Shown: piece by piece, positions 17,046 through 26,154 of the stretch
Layout: each line of letters begins with the position of its first letter
How positions within the stretch are numbered: the first letter of the stretch is position 1
Source of the DNA: Alicyclobacillus hesperidum
GTDB taxonomy: Bacteria; Bacillota; Bacilli; Alicyclobacillales; Alicyclobacillaceae
Assembly (NCBI RefSeq): GCF_900107035.1
Contig: NZ_FNOJ01000009.1
Coordinates: 1-64,000 of the forward strand
Length of the DNA stretch: 64,000 nt
Reading direction: 5' to 3'
The notes under the pieces: generated by a model
Told to the model about the DNA's origin: nothing
The model's input: the letters and a program-made list of their open reading frames with translations, nothing else
Database searches by the model: none
Translations under genes and position numbers: made by a program

Positions 17046-17631
17046 GGTCATCCCCTTTATCCCTGTTGCCAAGGACAGGTTCATACAGAGCGATGGCAAT
17101 GTCGCCATACACCCTATACTTCACCTTGGCAAAATCGTTGATTACGTCCGGCAGTTCCATCTCCTTAGGAAGTTCACAGACAACGCCACCGATGATGCGA
17201 TCCGCCGGCAAAGCCTCTAAAACCGGCTGCCATAGGCGCTCTGCATATGGCGGATCGACAAATACATACGCCAAGGTGTCGCCCATGTTGTACAACTGCT
17301 CGATAGCTTGCCGCCAGTGCGATTGCCATAGTTCAGCTTGTGCAAGACCTTGCACTCGCATCAGATTGTCGCGAATCGTCCGCAAGGCCCGGCCGTCGCG
17401 ATCGACAAAGATGGCTCGCTCTGCCCCCCGGCTCAAAGCCTCAATCCCCAATGCACCAGAGCCGGCAAACAAATCGACCACAACCCCCGAAAGGCTGTGC
17501 GGAATTAAATTGAACATCGACTCCTTTACCCTGTCGGTCGTCGGCCTCGTCGCCGCCCCTTTGGGCGCAACTAAAGGCATACTTCTCCACTTTCCTGCGA
17601 TCACGCGCACTTGCCGAGCACCACCTGTCAC
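17038..17631 (-). CDS. rsmD: 16S rRNA (guanine966-N2)-methyltransferase
   Basis: RsmD methylates G966 of 16S rRNA in the assembled 30S. The 197-residue product has the N-terminal RVIAGKWRS, the SAM-binding VVDLFAGSGALGIEALSRGA and the catalytic motif FVDPPYA. The open frame starts at the GTG at 17631; a GTG at 17610 (before RVIAGKWRS) has a better AGGTGG ribosome binding site, so the true protein may be 7 residues shorter. It is the first gene of the rsmD-coaD-patatin-yceD-rpmF operon. Confidence 0.93.
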   Translation of the reverse strand: MTGGARQVRVIAGKWRSMPLVAPKGAATRPTTDRVKESMFNLIPHSLSGVVVDLFAGSGALGIEALSRGAERAIFVDRDGRALRTIRDNLMRVQGLAQAELWQSHWRQAIEQLYNMGDTLAYVFVDPPYAERLWQPVLEALPADRIIGGVVCELPKEMELPDVINDFAKVKYRVYGDIAIALYEPVLGNRDKGDDHA

Positions 17632-17718
17632 CGCAATGACGGCTCTCCAACCATATGTGTACGTTCAAAGTACCATATCCGTTTGTCGGCACCAAATCCT
17701 GCAGCGATACACCGCCTC

Positions 17719-17896
17719 TGGTATAACTTCCAATCGCGTGGTCGAGAATAGAAACATCAACGGCGACAGCTGTTGTAGGCAACCGTGTGCGAAGAGGCAA
17801 TCCCCATCCACTCTTCCTCCGGTTTCTCCTCTCCCAGAATGTGTCGGCTAGCCTGACACCAGAAAACCTCACGCGTACCCGGGCGTGAGGTTTTTC
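17719..17896 (+). ncRNA. Candidate small RNA, pyrimidine-rich
   Basis: The 367 bases between rsmD and the amidase contain no supportable gene. On the plus strand an extended -10 (TGGTATAAC, 17719-17727) could start a transcript near 17734, ending at the strong terminator at 17863-17895, about 160 nucleotides. Just before the terminator, 17804-17836 is almost pure pyrimidine and includes CCTCC and CTCCTCTCCC, complementary to Shine-Dalgarno sequences. This architecture resembles Gram-positive C-rich regulatory RNAs. No coding potential is seen. Alternatively the minus strand here holds a structured rsmD (ylbH) leader. Confidence 0.35.
17863..17895 (+). terminator. Orphan bidirectional terminator upstream of the amidase
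   Basis: Arms AAAACCTCACGC and GCGTGAGGTTTT (17863-17874, 17883-17894) pair perfectly over 12 bp with an 8-base loop and continue into TTTTTC on the plus strand. No annotated plus-strand gene lies upstream, so it must end an unannotated RNA or insulate the divergent region. Confidence 0.85.
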
Positions 17897-17944
17897 TGTT
17901 CCTGGGCACCATCGCCATCCCAGCCACCATCCCGGACGGCGTAG

Positions 17945-17950
17945 TATAAT
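17945..17950 (+). promoter_or_regulatory. -10 box for the amidase gene
   Basis: A perfect TATAAT preceded by TAG lies 49 bases before the amidase ATG and after the orphan terminator. No good -35 is seen at 16-18 bases upstream, so the promoter may be weak or activator-dependent. Confidence 0.5.
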
Positions 17951-17998
17951 GCTCCAAAGGCCACTTAGACTAACCTCATGGCAAAAGGAGCAGTGTTC

Positions 17999-19372
17999 AT
18001 GACCCAAGAGCAGTCGCCCCATAGCGTCGTTCAGCTGCGCACCGCACTCGCGACCTCATCGCAGACCGCCGCTGCAATCGTTGCTGAATACCTGCAGAGG
18101 ATCGCACAGCAAAACGAAACCTTGCGGGCCTATCTACACGTTTGCACCGAGCAGGCAGAACGCCACGCCATCGCCCTAGATGGTCTGGCCAGCGGCTATC
18201 CGGAAGCCCTCGGACCGCTTGCGGGTGTGCCAGTTTCGATTAAAGACCTGATTGATACCACGTTTGCGCCAACGACGTACGGCCAAGCGAAATATCAAGG
18301 ACATGTGCCAAAAGCGACCGCAGTCTGTGTACAAAGGCTGCAGAGTGCACACGCCATCATCATGGGCAAGGCCCACCTCCATGAATTTGCCTTTGGCGTA
18401 ACCAATGAGAATCCTCATTTTGGCCCTGCGCGCAACCCGTTCAATCCATCTCGTATCACCGGCGGATCGAGCGGCGGCAGTGCCGCATCCGTGGCAGCCG
18501 GCATGGCGCTCGTCAGCGTCGGCACCGACACGGGAGGTAGTGTTCGTATTCCGGCAGCGATGACCGGCGTGGTCGGTTTTAAACCGACCTTCGGCGCTAT
18601 CCCCACAGATGGTGTTTATCCGCTTGCACCTTCGCTTGACCACGTGGGCTCTTTTGCCACGTCTGTGCTCGACGCGGCGCGTACGGCGGAGGTCATGGCG
18701 GGCCTTGCCCCGGGAACATGGAGCCAAGTAGATGCACAGGCTGGCACGGTACACCCCATCCGGGCCGGACTGGTGCAATCCCTCGTTGACGCCTACGCAT
18801 CCGAAGACGTCTCTGAATGGTTCACCGCCATCTGCACACGACTTTCTCGCGAAAGAGTCGTGGCTGTAGTTGGTTCTGTGCCTGTCGATGGCGAGGAAAT
18901 CGCCATTCATCAAGGTAACATTCTGGGCGCCGAAGCTTATTCGACGCATGCGCGGGCACTGGCAAACCATGCAGCCGATTACGGCTCTGACGTCGCAGCC
19001 AGACTGCAGGCAGGCCGTGACGTGGCGGCGGCAGACTATATCGCAAGCCTGACATTCCAACGAGCCTTCCGTACAACTATGGATGGTTTTCTCCAACAAT
19101 ATGACTGCTTGCTATTGCCCACTGTTCCTGTTCCCGCACCCCCACTCGGTGCAGAGACCGTGACGGTACGAGGTAAATCAGAAGCAGTGCGGCCGCTTTT
19201 AACTCGCTTCACCAATCCGTGGAACCTTTCTGGGCTACCCGCTATCTCGATACCAGCCGGCACCGTGGATGGTTTGCCTATGGGCTTGCAAATCATAGGG
19301 CCACGCGGACAAGACGCAAAGCTCATCCACATGGCCCATATCATCGAAACTGCACTGAAAAACGTGTTATGA
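17999..19372 (+). CDS. Amidase signature family protein
   Basis: A 457-residue amidase-signature hydrolase. The Ser-cisSer-Lys triad is visible: Lys82 in VSIKDLID, the cis-Ser in TGGSSGGSAAS (about 157) and the nucleophile Ser181 in GTDTGGSVRIPA. It resembles GatA, but no gatB or gatC is adjacent, so it is more likely a free-standing amidase; the substrate cannot be told. The ATG at 17999 is preferred to that at 17978 because AAAAGGAG lies 9 bases before it. It is an isolated plus-strand gene, convergent with the glycosyltransferase gene. Confidence 0.88.
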   Translation: MTQEQSPHSVVQLRTALATSSQTAAAIVAEYLQRIAQQNETLRAYLHVCTEQAERHAIALDGLASGYPEALGPLAGVPVSIKDLIDTTFAPTTYGQAKYQGHVPKATAVCVQRLQSAHAIIMGKAHLHEFAFGVTNENPHFGPARNPFNPSRITGGSSGGSAASVAAGMALVSVGTDTGGSVRIPAAMTGVVGFKPTFGAIPTDGVYPLAPSLDHVGSFATSVLDAARTAEVMAGLAPGTWSQVDAQAGTVHPIRAGLVQSLVDAYASEDVSEWFTAICTRLSRERVVAVVGSVPVDGEEIAIHQGNILGAEAYSTHARALANHAADYGSDVAARLQAGRDVAAADYIASLTFQRAFRTTMDGFLQQYDCLLLPTVPVPAPPLGAETVTVRGKSEAVRPLLTRFTNPWNLSGLPAISIPAGTVDGLPMGLQIIGPRGQDAKLIHMAHIIETALKNVL

Positions 19373-19388
19373 TCTTTCTCGCATAGGC

Positions 19389-20543
19389 TCAGCGGGTGCT
19401 CGATTGGACAGCGCCCGCCAACACGCCATACATCTCGCATACCCGGTGATAATGGCCAAGCAACTGCTTGCTTGGTCCCTCCCAGTCGAGCGACCGGGCG
19501 ATCTGAAGGCCCCGCTCGCGCACAGCACTACGCTTGCCCTCGTCGGACATGACCGTCTTCACTGTTTCGATCATCTCGTCTGTCGAATTCGGATTAAAAA
19601 TAAACCCAGCTCGTCCATCCTCCAGGACCTCGCGCGTCGGAGGGCTATCCGCCGCGAGAATCGGTAACCCCGTTGCCATCGCCTCAAATAAGACCAAGCC
19701 CAGCGTCTCGGTAGTCGATGGAAAGAGAAATGCATCTGCGGAGGCATAGGCCTGCGCAAGCTCTTCGCCATGCATGTATCCCGTAAAATGAGCCTTCGTC
19801 CCCGCAAAAATACGTTCCAACTCAGGGCGGTGCGGCCCATCCCCGACGATCGCCAGATGTAAATTGGGAATGGCATCCATGCACGGCCGAATGCGCTCAA
19901 TATTCTTTTCCGAAGCCAAACGGCCGACGTACAGAAGCACTGGATCATCTGGCCCAGCCTTTGGAGCTAGGCGTTTACGCATTGCCTCACTGCGCCGCGC
20001 CCGTTGATAGAGGTCGACATCCACACCACGTTCCCACAGTTCGAGATTCTGGAACCCGTGCTTCTCAAGCTCGCGCAACGTAGCACGCGAAGTGGCCAGA
20101 TTCAACTGTGCCCGATTATGTAAGGTTCGGAAATACCACCAAAGTGCAGGTTCCAGGAAATCGAGCTTATAGTGATGAGCATATGCTGGTACATTGGTGT
20201 GATAGGACGCAATGAGGGGCAAATGGAAGCGCCAAGCGTAGTAAATCCCACCTATACCCAGAAATGCAGGATTGACGACGTGAATCAGATCCGGGCGAAA
20301 CGCCTTGACCTTGCGCCCAATTCGTGGTAAGGGCAAGGCGTACCGCTTTTCCGGATAGAGGATGAATGGCATCGCAGGAATGCCAACGATGGTTGCGGAG
20401 GCGTACTCCCGCGGCGATCCAGACGGCGCGAACAGCAGCACCTCGTGACCTTCTCGCTCCAGATAACGCAATGTGGCGCATAGGCGCGTGACGATCCCGT
20501 CGGTCGACGGCAGGAACGTCTCCGTAAACATCGCAATCCTCAT
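19389..20543 (-). CDS. GT4 glycosyltransferase, probable sulfoquinovosyltransferase
   Basis: A 384-residue GT-B fold glycosyltransferase of family GT4. N-terminal MRIAMFTETFLPSTDGIVTR and SYHTNVPAYA are typical of diacylglycerol glycosyltransferases; the C-terminal domain has LLYVGRLASEKN and the E-x7-E motif in ETLGLVLFEAMATGLP. It is encoded 9 bases after the UDP-sulfoquinovose synthase gene, which points to transfer of sulfoquinovose to diacylglycerol (SqdX/SQD2 role) at the inner leaflet. A generic lipid glucosyl- or mannosyltransferase is the alternative. The substrate assignment rests on context. Confidence 0.75.
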   Translation of the reverse strand: MRIAMFTETFLPSTDGIVTRLCATLRYLEREGHEVLLFAPSGSPREYASATIVGIPAMPFILYPEKRYALPLPRIGRKVKAFRPDLIHVVNPAFLGIGGIYYAWRFHLPLIASYHTNVPAYAHHYKLDFLEPALWWYFRTLHNRAQLNLATSRATLRELEKHGFQNLELWERGVDVDLYQRARRSEAMRKRLAPKAGPDDPVLLYVGRLASEKNIERIRPCMDAIPNLHLAIVGDGPHRPELERIFAGTKAHFTGYMHGEELAQAYASADAFLFPSTTETLGLVLFEAMATGLPILAADSPPTREVLEDGRAGFIFNPNSTDEMIETVKTVMSDEGKRSAVRERGLQIARSLDWEGPSKQLLGHYHRVCEMYGVLAGAVQSSTR

Positions 20544-20552
20544 GGCTATAGG

Positions 20553-21710
<1,158 letters not shown>

Positions 21711-21773
21711 TCACCCCAACATTCAGTTAGACGCAAATCACTTCTCTACCAATGTACAAGTTTTCAGCATGCC

Positions 21774-21808
21774 CGGCAAGTATACGGGGAAGGGAGGCTG
21801 TGACGCAA
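21774..21808 (-). promoter_or_regulatory. Candidate promoter of the sulfolipid operon
   Basis: On the minus strand TTGCGT (21803-21808), an 18-base spacer and TATACT (21779-21784) give a reasonable sigma-A promoter. A second weaker pair downstream is TTGCCG (21774-21779) with TACATT (21751-21756). There is no clear terminator after psd, so read-through is also possible. Confidence 0.4.
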
Positions 21809-21825
21809 GTGTTGATTTATCGCTT

Positions 21826-22623
21826 TTACCTTTGGCACAGCCCAATTGTCTGTCCCATCCGAACACTGTCCCCGAATTGTACCGTCCACTCTACGCGAGC
21901 ATCCGCAGGAAAAAGCACAATCACTGTGGATCCGAGTGCAAAGTAACCGAGTTCGTCTCCCTGCTGAAAACAAGTCGGCGCGCCTAGACGAAGTGAACCG
22001 CGCCTATGCCCATCTGTTTCTGCATAGTGCAAACATATGGTACGTACTCCAGCCGCCCCTACCATAACGAGAGCAAACCTGCCGATGGGCGATTGAAAAT
22101 ATGTAATTGTTCGCTCGTTTTTAACGAATAATTGATCAATGTGTGCCACCGATAATGCATTGACAGGAAAAAGAGTGCCAGGAACATGCACGAGGCACTC
22201 AGGGACGCAATCAAGCGGTGCATGTACCCGATGATAATCTTTAGGGCTCAAATATATCGTCGCGTACTGGCCATCGACAAAATCTGCGGCCGATTCTTCA
22301 TCCTGCAGTAAGTCCACTAGGCTGTAGGGACGACCTTTCACCTGCAGGAGTTGCTTGTCGGATAGCCTTCCAATCTCGCTGACACAGCCATCGACAGGGG
22401 AAATGACACCTTCCTCAATCGGTCTTGTGCCAGTCTTCAGCGGGCGGGCGAAAAAATCGCCCAAGCAGGCAAACTCCGACAAGGCACAAGACAAATCGTC
22501 GAGATCGACATTGTAATGACGAACAAACCACGGAATGGCACGACGGCTTAACCGGGTTCGCACAAACCACCTTACGCATGCGGTATACGTTCGCTTCGGA
22601 AATGCGTACAATGCCGCTTTCAC
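21826..22623 (-). CDS. psd: Phosphatidylserine decarboxylase
   Basis: Converts phosphatidylserine to phosphatidylethanolamine at the membrane. The 265-residue proenzyme has the self-cleavage motif LGST in YFALGSTVIVLF near residue 232, where the Ser becomes the pyruvoyl group, and the conserved DYHRVHAP with catalytic His. No pssA is adjacent. The start is probably the GTG at 22623; no strong ribosome binding site precedes it. A -10-like TACAAT (22669-22674) lies upstream with a poor -35. It neighbours the sulfolipid pair, giving a lipid head-group cluster. Confidence 0.93.
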   Translation of the reverse strand: MKAALYAFPKRTYTACVRWFVRTRLSRRAIPWFVRHYNVDLDDLSCALSEFACLGDFFARPLKTGTRPIEEGVISPVDGCVSEIGRLSDKQLLQVKGRPYSLVDLLQDEESAADFVDGQYATIYLSPKDYHRVHAPLDCVPECLVHVPGTLFPVNALSVAHIDQLFVKNERTITYFQSPIGRFALVMVGAAGVRTICLHYAETDGHRRGSLRLGAPTCFQQGDELGYFALGSTVIVLFPADARVEWTVQFGDSVRMGQTIGLCQR

Positions 22624-22689
22624 AATATGGATACGCCATCACCCTTCATCATGTCGTCGCCAATTCCTATTGTAGACACTTCACTGCCA

Positions 22690-22724
22690 AAAGAAAAAGA
22701 GCCAGCCGACCATTCGGCTAGCCC
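22690..22724 (-). terminator. Terminator after the SASP gene
   Basis: On the minus strand an 11-bp stem (22714-22724 with 22699-22709, two G-U pairs) with a 4-base loop is followed by TTTTTCTTTT. It ends the SASP transcript 21 bases after its stop. Confidence 0.92.
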
Positions 22725-22744
22725 TTCTTCTTGTGACTCAACGA

Positions 22745-22942
22745 TTAGCGGCCTGCGAGCTGTTGCTCCGCGAATGCCACCAAACGCTTCGTGATTTCAC
22801 CACCGACCGAACCGTTCTGACGAGCGGTCGTTTCGGCACCGAGTTGCACGCCGAATTCGGAAGCGATTTCGTACTTCATCTGGTCGAGTGCACGGCTTGC
22901 GCTTGCAATCAAGACTTCGTTGCTGCCGCTTTGATTCGCCAT
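22745..22942 (-). CDS. Alpha/beta-type small acid-soluble spore protein
   Basis: A 65-residue SASP that coats and protects DNA in the dormant spore and is degraded at germination. The GPR protease site is visible as EIASEFGV, and the C-terminal [18 protein letters not shown] is the second conserved segment. The ATG at 22942 has a perfect AGAGGAGGTGA ribosome binding site, fitting very high expression in the forespore; the frame upstream to 22972 is not needed. It is monocistronic, with a sigma-G-like promoter and its own terminator. Confidence 0.96.
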   Translation of the reverse strand: MANQSGSNEVLIASASRALDQMKYEIASEFGVQLGAETTARQNGSVGGEITKRLVAFAEQQLAGR

Positions 22943-22973
22943 GATGTGTTCACCTCCTCTTGCGTGGTACACC

Positions 22974-23003
22974 TAGTATGTTCGACAAGGGAGGTTTTAT
23001 AAT
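22974..23003 (-). promoter_or_regulatory. Sigma-G-type promoter for the SASP gene
   Basis: CATACTA (22974-22980, minus strand) matches the sigma-G -10 consensus CATnnTA, with an ATTATA -35 element 17 bases upstream (4 of 6 to TGHATA). SASP genes are classic sigma-G targets and sigG itself is in this window. Confidence 0.6.
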
Positions 23004-23023
23004 TGCCACTTACGCCCAACGAC

Positions 23024-25084
23024 TTAATCGCGATAGACCGTTTCCTCAACGGGCACCTGAACAGCTTCCCTCAGCGCTTCAGTCGCGGGCGAGTACCAAA
23101 ACGAGTCAGATGCTAGCAACTGTGCTGCCTCATCGCGCGCCACCGACATGATCCGCTGGTCTTGAACGATATCGCCGACGGCAAACTGTGGTAAACCACT
23201 CTGGCGAATGCCTAAAAACTCACCCGGTCCGCGCAATTCCAAATCGCGCTCCGCAATGCGAAAACCGTCCTGGGTATCCAGCATCGTCTGAATTCGCGCA
23301 TGCGCCGTTTCGTTGTTCGCTTCGCTGAGCAAAATACAATAGCTCTTATGGGATCCACGTCCAACGCGGCCACGCAACTGATGAAGCTGTGCCAAGCCAA
23401 ACCTCTCCGCATTGTAGATAGCGATGACCGTAGCGTTTTTTACATCAATGCCAACCTCGATCACTGTGGTTGCAACAAGTGCATCGATCTCTCCGTCACG
23501 AAACGCCCGCATGATCCTATCCTTTTCATCGGCAGCCATTTTTCCATGTAAAAGACCCAGTCGAAATCCCACCAACTCCTCGCTTAGCTTGTCGAATACA
23601 TCGAGCAAAGCAGTAAAATCCACGGTCTCCGACTGCTCGATAGCTGGCGTTACAATATACGCCTGACGGCCAGCAGCCAGTTCCCGCCGGATGAAGCGAA
23701 TAGCCTGTGCTTCTTGATGCTTGGAAAGCGCGATTGTCTCAATCGGCTGACGGCCTTTCGGCAGCTCGTCCAACAATGACACATCCATGTCACCGTACAC
23801 AGCCAATGCCAATGTACGTGGAATAGGTGTCGCCGAAAGCATCAAAACGTCCGGGGAAGTCCCTTTACTGCGCAGGGCAGAGCGTTGCGATACGCCAAAC
23901 CTGTGTTGCTCGTCGGTCGCGATAAGACCTAAATTGCAAAACGTAACATCCTCTGTAAGTAAAGCGTGTGTGCCAACAACCAGATGGATTGCACCGCACG
24001 CCAAACCTTCAAGAATCTCTCGTCGCGCCTTGCTTCCGACAGATCCGGTTAACAATCCGATGGACATACCTGCGCTTGAAAGCACGCGTTCAGCCTCTCG
24101 CGCATGTTGTTCCGCCAAGATTTCTGTCGGTGCCATCAGGGCAGCCTGAAAACCAGCCAAGTAGGCAGCGTAACACGCGAACAGCGCAACCCATGTTTTA
24201 CCTGACCCAACATCACCTTGTACCAATCGCGCCATGGCACGGTCGGCCTGGAGATCATGAAGAATATCCATACACGCTCGTCTTTGCGCATTTGTGAGCG
24301 GCGCAGGAAGGAAACCGGCGAAGCGGTCGACAGCATCATCAGGTACGCACCGTGCAACGCCGGCGGATTCCTTACGGTGCATGCGAAACCAATGTAGTTG
24401 GATTTGAAACAACAGAAACTCTTCAAATGCTAAGCACCGTCGAGCTTGTCTCAAATCTTCGGCCGAACGAGGACGATGCATGGCGACGACCGCATCGCGG
24501 TGATTCCATAGCCTATATTTCTTTGCCAAAGAATAGGGTAGGACATCCGGTAACTGGTCGGCATGCAAATCTATGGCCTTACCAATCAACTGGTGGATTT
24601 GGCGCGATCCGATTTCCTTATTGACTCGATAGACAGGTAGCAAGCCGTTGGCGCCGCCCCGCGGTTCCGCGACATCAAACGATGTTTCGGCAGCGACGAT
24701 GCGCTGTGTTTTCGCATCCCATCGGCCCGTGACGATGAGCAAGCGCCCATCCGTAAGACGCGACTTAAGGTAATGTTGTGAAAACCATGTACATAGGACA
24801 AGATGTTGACCGTCCACGCGCAAACGCGCGGTCAACATCGACTTAGGGCCACGCCAACGCACAATGGCGTTGCCGCTGACAACAGCTCTTACCGTGACCC
24901 GCGCACCGTCCTGCCACTCGGCAAGCGGTCGAATTTGCCGATCTTCGTATCGGAATGGAAAATAATGCAACAAATCGTGAATTGAATGAATGCCAAGAGC
25001 CGCCAAGGCATGTTCCTTGGCGGGTCCCACTCCTGGCAAGCCACGCACGCTCTGCTGTTTCAGATTCAAACCCGGCCACTCCAC
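23024..25084 (-). CDS. recG: ATP-dependent DNA helicase RecG
   Basis: RecG remodels stalled replication forks and branch-migrates Holliday junctions. The 686-residue protein has an N-terminal wedge/OB domain, Walker A GDVGSGKTWVAL, the DEQH box in ATDEQHRFG, and C-terminal helicase motifs VEVGIDVKNAT and QLRGRVGRG followed by the TRG region. The start is probably the GTG at 25084, 9 bases after asp23, without an obvious ribosome binding site, suggesting coupling to asp23. In Bacillus subtilis fakA (yloV) and serine deaminase genes separate these two; they are absent here. Confidence 0.97.
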   Translation of the reverse strand: MEWPGLNLKQQSVRGLPGVGPAKEHALAALGIHSIHDLLHYFPFRYEDRQIRPLAEWQDGARVTVRAVVSGNAIVRWRGPKSMLTARLRVDGQHLVLCTWFSQHYLKSRLTDGRLLIVTGRWDAKTQRIVAAETSFDVAEPRGGANGLLPVYRVNKEIGSRQIHQLIGKAIDLHADQLPDVLPYSLAKKYRLWNHRDAVVAMHRPRSAEDLRQARRCLAFEEFLLFQIQLHWFRMHRKESAGVARCVPDDAVDRFAGFLPAPLTNAQRRACMDILHDLQADRAMARLVQGDVGSGKTWVALFACYAAYLAGFQAALMAPTEILAEQHAREAERVLSSAGMSIGLLTGSVGSKARREILEGLACGAIHLVVGTHALLTEDVTFCNLGLIATDEQHRFGVSQRSALRSKGTSPDVLMLSATPIPRTLALAVYGDMDVSLLDELPKGRQPIETIALSKHQEAQAIRFIRRELAAGRQAYIVTPAIEQSETVDFTALLDVFDKLSEELVGFRLGLLHGKMAADEKDRIMRAFRDGEIDALVATTVIEVGIDVKNATVIAIYNAERFGLAQLHQLRGRVGRGSHKSYCILLSEANNETAHARIQTMLDTQDGFRIAERDLELRGPGEFLGIRQSGLPQFAVGDIVQDQRIMSVARDEAAQLLASDSFWYSPATEALREAVQVPVEETVYRD

Positions 25085-25093
25085 AACGAAAGC

Positions 25094-25450
25094 TTAAAAT
25101 TTAACGCCTTGCACGTAGATCTGAATATTTGGCGTCTCAATTCCTGCGGTTTCAGACAATACATACTCGACCTTCTGCCGAACCCGCTGTGCAGTTTCAT
25201 AAATGTTGACGCCATACTGCACAATGATAAACAGCTCCACCTGGACGTCTTCATTTCCTACAATTCGCACTTCCACACCGCGTCCTGGATTCTCACGCCC
25301 AAACACTTCGGTGAGCCTATCTACCACCTGGCGACGCGATGCCATACCAGCAAGCCCATCGCACTCGATGGCCGCGAGCCCTGCCGTGGTGGCGATTACG
25401 TCCTCAGACACCGCAATCGTCCCGTATTGGGTATCAAACGTTTTTGGCAT
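25094..25450 (-). CDS. yloU: Asp23/Gls24 family envelope stress protein
   Basis: A 118-residue Asp23/YloU protein. Family members are abundant, associate with the membrane and are linked to alkaline or envelope stress. The conserved GTIAVSEDVIATTAGLAAIECDGLAGMAS stretch opens the domain and VNIYETAQRVRQKVEYVLSETAG closes it. It is transcribed divergently from rpmB, the normal Bacilli arrangement, and leads into recG. The biochemical function is unknown. Confidence 0.93.
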   Translation of the reverse strand: MPKTFDTQYGTIAVSEDVIATTAGLAAIECDGLAGMASRRQVVDRLTEVFGRENPGRGVEVRIVGNEDVQVELFIIVQYGVNIYETAQRVRQKVEYVLSETAGIETPNIQIYVQGVKF

Positions 25451-25483
25451 GGAACCCCTCCGCTCTCGGCGCTTATTTTCCTC

Positions 25484-25548
25484 ATTGTACTATAAACGGA
25501 TTCGTCCCCGGAAGGATGGTTGCGGGATCCGGGACGATATGCTAAGCT
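25484..25548. promoter_or_regulatory. Divergent promoters of asp23 and rpmB
   Basis: On the minus strand TACAAT (25484-25489) is a likely -10 for asp23 with only a weak -35. On the plus strand TTGCGG (25520-25525), 17 bases and an extended -10 TGC-TAAGCT (25543-25548) is the best candidate for rpmB. Confidence 0.4.
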
Positions 25549-25626
25549 AGGCAGGGTCATTTTCGCCAAGCATGTCAGCGCATGTGCTTGAATTACGGAT
25601 ACAGGCCTGGTGAAGGAGGTGTTCGC

Positions 25627-25818
25627 ATGGCAAGACGGTGTGAAATTTGCGGACGCGGACCCCAAGTTGGCAACAAGGTCAGCCACTCGCACATTTTGAC
25701 CAAGCGTCGCTGGCTTCCAAATCTGCAAGTGGTACGCGCGAACGTCGGTGGAACGACCAAGCGCATCCGCGTTTGTACGCGTTGCCTGAAGGCGGGCAAA
25801 GTAACGCGCGCCGTATAA
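25627..25818 (+). CDS. rpmB: 50S ribosomal protein L28
   Basis: Ribosomal protein L28, 63 residues. It is the zinc-binding form, with CEICG near the N-terminus and CTRC near the C-terminus, which suggests the gene is not the zinc-independent paralogue induced by zinc starvation. The ATG at 25627 follows GAAGGAGG at an ideal distance; the open frame begins earlier at 25582 without support. It is a single-gene plus-strand transcript, divergent from asp23 and ended by a strong terminator. Confidence 0.97.
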   Translation: MARRCEICGRGPQVGNKVSHSHILTKRRWLPNLQVVRANVGGTTKRIRVCTRCLKAGKVTRAV

Positions 25819-25831
25819 CCTTGAACATGAG

Positions 25832-25861
25832 AAAAAAGCACCTGCGAACAGGTGCTTTTTT
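25832..25861. terminator. Bidirectional terminator between rpmB and spoVM
   Basis: A 13-bp perfect stem (25832-25844, 25849-25861) with a CGAA loop has A-run and T-run flanks and works on both strands. It ends rpmB on the plus strand and spoVM on the minus strand, 14 bases after the rpmB stop. Confidence 0.95.
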
Positions 25862-25907
25862 CATGCTATGAAATTGCGCTGATGACCCACTGATGTACAG
25901 AAAGAAT

Positions 25908-25991
25908 TCAAGAATCCTTGGTGAAGGTACCCAATACCGCTTTGACGATTCCACCTAAAAACCGCGGCAGCTTGATCGTGTAAACTTTCAA
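25908..25991 (-). CDS. spoVM: Stage V sporulation protein M
   Basis: SpoVM is a very small amphipathic peptide that marks the convex forespore membrane and anchors SpoIVA for spore coat assembly. The 27-residue product reads MKVYTIKLPRFLGG then IVKAVLGTFTKDS, nearly identical in pattern to Bacillus subtilis SpoVM, including Pro9. It starts with TTG at 25991 behind a GAGGGGGG stretch and stops at 25908. It lies downstream of rpe, the same place as in Bacillus subtilis, where it is made in the mother cell. Confidence 0.95.
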   Translation of the reverse strand: MKVYTIKLPRFLGGIVKAVLGTFTKDS

Positions 25992-26092
25992 GACCACTTC
26001 CCCCCTCGTGCAACCAGCGCAACATCATCCGAGCGAGTCTGACTGCCGCAAGTCCCGCTCTGCCGCTGGGCATAGGCCTGTGTCGCTAGCTA

Positions 26093-26120
26093 TGTATATG
26101 CGCATTCTGTCGAAATGTGC
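26093..26120 (-). promoter_or_regulatory. Possible sigma-E promoter for spoVM
   Basis: CATATACA (26093-26100, minus strand) resembles the sigma-E -10 CATACAnT and GCACATT (26114-26120) resembles its -35, with 13 bases between. It would leave a leader of about 95 bases before spoVM. spoVM is sigma-E dependent in Bacillus subtilis; the match here is only partial. I see no gene in the rest of 25992-26154. Confidence 0.3.
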
Positions 26121-26154
26121 CAGGACGAGCCTAAAAACCGGCGTAGCGGCTCAC

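Noticed and set aside
18176-19099. 307-codon minus-strand open frame opposite the amidase gene
   Set aside because: The amidase has its full catalytic triad on the plus strand; the antisense product is Cys/Arg-rich with no motif and no ribosome binding site.
17999-19372. GatA subunit of Glu-tRNA(Gln) amidotransferase
   Set aside because: The amidase fold matches, but there is no gatC or gatB nearby and the gene is isolated, so a generic amidase call is safer.
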